Below, piece after piece: positions 62,028 to 64,000 of a DNA stretch of 64,000 nucleotides. Made by a program: the position numbers and the translations under genes. The notes under the pieces are model-generated. The model did not search any database. It was given only the letters and a program-made list of their open reading frames with translations, and was not told the DNA's origin. The DNA is taken from contig NZ_CP115300.1 in NCBI RefSeq assembly GCF_027625935.1, positions 5,580,001 to 5,644,000 of the forward strand, in the 5' to 3' direction. Numbering within the stretch: position 1 is the first letter of the stretch; each line of letters opens with the position of its first letter. This DNA comes from Streptomyces camelliae. GTDB lineage: Bacteria; Actinomycetota; Actinomycetes; Streptomycetales; Streptomycetaceae.

Positions 62028-62860
62028 TGAGCAACGGTTACGGGGGAATGCAGGGATATGGCCCTGGTGGTCCGGGTATGTCTGGGCCCATGAGTCCCGG
62101 TTCAGGTTCTTCGGTGCCCAGCGAACACGAGACCGTCGGCGCCTATGCCCTCGGGATTCTCGATGACGCCGAGGCAACCGCTTTCGAGGCGCATCTCGCC
62201 GGCTGCGAGTGGTGCGCCCAGCAGCTGGACGAGCTGGCCGGGATGGAGCCGATGCTCGCCGCGCTCGCGGATCTGCCGGGCTCCGGCAGTACGCCCGCGA
62301 TCGGCGACTCGCTGTCCGCCAGGCCCAGCCCGCGGATCGTGGAGAAGCTGGTCGACGAGGTGGCGGAGAAGCGCGCCCAGAAGCGGCGCCGCTCCTTCTA
62401 CATGATCGCCGCGGCCGCCGCGCTGATCATCGCCGGGCCGCTGGCCGCCATCGCCGCCAACAGCGGCAACAGCTCCGGCGGCGGGCAGGTCACCGCCTCG
62501 TCCGCCCAGACGACGTTCTCCGCCATGCCCGACAAGAAGTCGGCCACCGACCCGGCGTCCCAGGCCAGCGCGACCGTCGCCATGGAGCAGAAGGAGTGGG
62601 GCACCCAGGCCGTCCTGGAGCTGAAGAACGTCAAGGGGCCGCTCAAGTGCTCCCTGGTGGCCGTCGCCAAGAACGGACAGCGCGTGACCATGTCGTCGTG
62701 GTCCGTCCCGAACTGGGGCTACGGCATCCCGGACGCGCAGACCGAGGAGTCCAAGAAACCGCTCTACATCGGCGGCGCCACGGCCTTCAAGCCGAACGAG
62801 ATCGACCACTTCGAGGTCGTCACCTTCGAGGGCAAGAAGCTGGTGCAAGTGAACGCGTAG
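62027..62860 (+). CDS. rsuA: Membrane anti-sigma factor RsuA
   Basis: 277 residues from the ATG at 62027 (overlapping the sigU stop; a GTG three bases earlier is possible). A Gly/Met-rich start, then the zinc-binding anti-sigma (ZAS) motif HLAGCEWC (H-x3-C-x2-C) in the sigma-binding helix bundle. A membrane helix follows at about residue 125-145 (SFYMIAAAAALIIAGPLAAIAA) and an external RskA-like beta domain of ~120 residues. It holds SigU inactive at the membrane until an envelope signal releases it, probably by regulated proteolysis. Confidence 0.87.
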   Translation: MSNGYGGMQGYGPGGPGMSGPMSPGSGSSVPSEHETVGAYALGILDDAEATAFEAHLAGCEWCAQQLDELAGMEPMLAALADLPGSGSTPAIGDSLSARPSPRIVEKLVDEVAEKRAQKRRRSFYMIAAAAALIIAGPLAAIAANSGNSSGGGQVTASSAQTTFSAMPDKKSATDPASQASATVAMEQKEWGTQAVLELKNVKGPLKCSLVAVAKNGQRVTMSSWSVPNWGYGIPDAQTEESKKPLYIGGATAFKPNEIDHFEVVTFEGKKLVQVNA

Positions 62861-62914
62861 CGCCTGCGGCGGGCTTGGCCGGAATTGGTGCTGTTGGCAG
62901 GGGGTGCCGCCTTA

Positions 62915-62931
62915 TGGGGGCTGCGCCCCCA
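62915..62931. terminator. GC-rich hairpin after rsuA
   Basis: A 7-bp stem with a 3-nt loop of the GGGGGC/GCCCCC mini-repeat type, 55 bases past the rsuA stop. Confidence 0.5.
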
Positions 62932-62944
62932 GGCCCCCCGTGCC

Positions 62945-63105
62945 GGATCCGGGTGCGTCCTGCCGTGCCTCGCCGGCGGGTCCGTCGTGGTTGTTCGCTC
63001 CCCCAAGTTCTCGGCTTCGCTCGAACAGCGGGGACCCCCATCGCGGCGGAGCCGCATATCGACACGGCCCCGCGCCCCTGGGGAGTTGTCCTGCCGTAGC
63101 TTTCA
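62945..63105 (-). repeat. Dispersed Streptomyces intergenic repeat, copy B, with nested insertion
   Basis: The inverse of copy A (core 63042-63078, three mismatches in 37). A ~44-bp segment (about 62999-63041) beginning CTCCCCCAAG and ending GGACCCCCAT interrupts it. The insert can fold into a hairpin through GGGGG/CCCCC arms and resembles another common streptomycete mini-repeat. Confidence 0.7.
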
Positions 63106-63159
63106 TGGCGCCCCTTCGCGTACGGTTGACGGCTGCCCAGCACGTCAGAAGGGGGCCCG

Positions 63160-64000
63160 GTGGCCGCTCAGGTTCAGCAGTCCGCGGTCGGCTCGGTACA
63201 CGGCGCACACGATTCCGTCCGTGACCGGGAGATCAGCGTCGAACAGGAACACCTGGACCGGGTGTACCGGCGGCTGGAGGAGAAGATCCACGAGGCCGAG
63301 TTCCTGATGAACGACGCGGCCAAGCGCGGCCAGGTCGGCACCCCGGGTGCGCTGGCCGAGCGTGACGCGCAGGTCTTCCGGGCGGGGATCCATCTCAACC
63401 GGCTCAACAACGAGTTCGAGGACTTCCTCTTCGGGCGCATCGATCTTCTTCTCGGCAAGGACGGGAAGAAGGGGCCCGACGGGGCCTACACGGCGGTGGA
63501 GCCGGCCGAGGGTGCCGTGCGGGACGACAACACCGCCGACATCGCCGAGACCCTGCACATCGGCCGCATCGGTGTTCTCGACGAGGACTACGCGCCGCTG
63601 GTCATCGACTGGCGCGCGCCCGCCGCCGCGCCGTTCTACCGGTCCACCCCGGTCGACCCCGGGCGGGTCGTACGGCGCCGGGTCATCCGGTCCAAGGGGC
63701 GGCGCGTGCTCGGCGTCGAGGACGATCTGATGCGGCCCGAGCTGACCGCCCGCCTCGACGGCCGTGAGCTGCCCGTCATCGGCGACGGCGCCCTCATGGC
63801 CGCCCTCGGCCAGGCCCGCACCCACACCATGCGGGACATCGTCTCCTCCATCCAGGCCGAGCAGGACCTGGTGATCCGGGCTCCCGCCGCCTCGATCACC
63901 TACGTCGAGGGTGGACCCGGGACGGGGAAGACCGCCGTCGCGCTGCACCGGGCCGCCTATCTCCTGTACCAGGACCGCCGGCGGTACGCCGGTGGCATCC
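63160..64000 (+). CDS. helD: HelD-like RNA polymerase-associated helicase, 5' part
   Basis: 280 codons visible from the GTG at 63160 (AGAAGGGGG just upstream); the gene leaves the window. An N-terminal coiled-coil-like segment (EQEHLDRVYRRLEEKIHEAEF) precedes the superfamily 1 core; Walker A GGPGTGKT lies at 251-258. DFLFGRIDLL and LVIDWRAPAAAPFYR are HelD-family blocks. HelD removes or recycles stalled RNA polymerase. The helicase motifs beyond I are outside the window. Confidence 0.9.
   Translation, partial: MAAQVQQSAVGSVHGAHDSVRDREISVEQEHLDRVYRRLEEKIHEAEFLMNDAAKRGQVGTPGALAERDAQVFRAGIHLNRLNNEFEDFLFGRIDLLLGKDGKKGPDGAYTAVEPAEGAVRDDNTADIAETLHIGRIGVLDEDYAPLVIDWRAPAAAPFYRSTPVDPGRVVRRRVIRSKGRRVLGVEDDLMRPELTARLDGRELPVIGDGALMAALGQARTHTMRDIVSSIQAEQDLVIRAPAASITYVEGGPGTGKTAVALHRAAYLLYQDRRRYAGGI

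Overview
The window is high-GC chromosomal DNA with the codon use, GTG/TTG starts, actinobacterial gene families and gene order of a Streptomyces chromosome core. The tmRNA/smpB/ftsEX/prfB/pkaAB block, and the run from NAD-glutamate dehydrogenase down to sigU/rsuA, match my memory of the S. coelicolor SCO2999-to-SCO2952 interval. That comparison is recollection, not a database search. No CRISPR array, rRNA, tRNA, intact insertion sequence or complete prophage was seen.

Layout. 1-2.6 kb: the 3' end of a large NAD-glutamate dehydrogenase and a polytopic membrane protein. 2.7-18.1 kb: a cell-wall glycopolymer (teichoic-acid-like) locus with two TagF-like polymerases, a TagGH-type exporter, two GT2 glycosyltransferases, a GT87-like membrane mannosyltransferase-type protein and galE. 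A TetR gene, an ADP-ribosylglycohydrolase and an ohrR/ohr peroxide-response pair are interleaved. 18.2-22 kb: a sugar ABC importer without its own ATPase. 22-29.7 kb: a giant FHA/EccC-like ATPase divergent from the tandem Ser/Thr kinases pkaA and pkaB. 29.9-36.8 kb: housekeeping and division genes (prfB, an LAETG surface protein, ftsE, ftsX, an S41 peptidase, smpB, ssrA). 36.8-42.8 kb: a second ATPase-less sugar importer with a LacI-type operator, a divergent MFS/LysR pair and a small secreted protein. 42.9-51.3 kb: a NitT/TauT-type ABC importer divergent from a CitAB-type two-component system, then narK and nnaR (nitrate/nitrite assimilation).

51.3-58.3 kb is the accessory part. It holds an ATPase/XRE/DUF397 set, a compact SRPBCC-ArsR-DUF2182-DUF899 operon behind two palindromic operators, a degenerate second copy of the XRE gene fused to an unknown gene, and several small unknown proteins. 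58.3-64 kb: a secreted S1-type protease, a methyltransferase, a CGNR regulator, the ECF sigma factor sigU with its membrane anti-sigma factor rsuA, and the 5' part of helD.

How the genes work together. The wall-polymer genes supply polymerisation, sugar decoration and export of one or more phosphodiester-linked polymers; the priming enzymes are not in the window. The two sugar importers presumably share the genome-wide ATPase MsiK. PkaA carries repeated Thr-containing motifs next to a divergent gene whose product has an FHA (phosphothreonine-reading) domain, suggesting a kinase-reader pair. narK/nnaR is a nitrogen-regulated unit with GlnR-like sites. The S41 peptidase has a single TTA codon and so may depend on bldA. 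No wholly new system is certain. The best candidates for something undescribed are the PkaA/FHA-EccC module, the functionally diverged TagF pair, and the shuffled XRE region at 51-57 kb.
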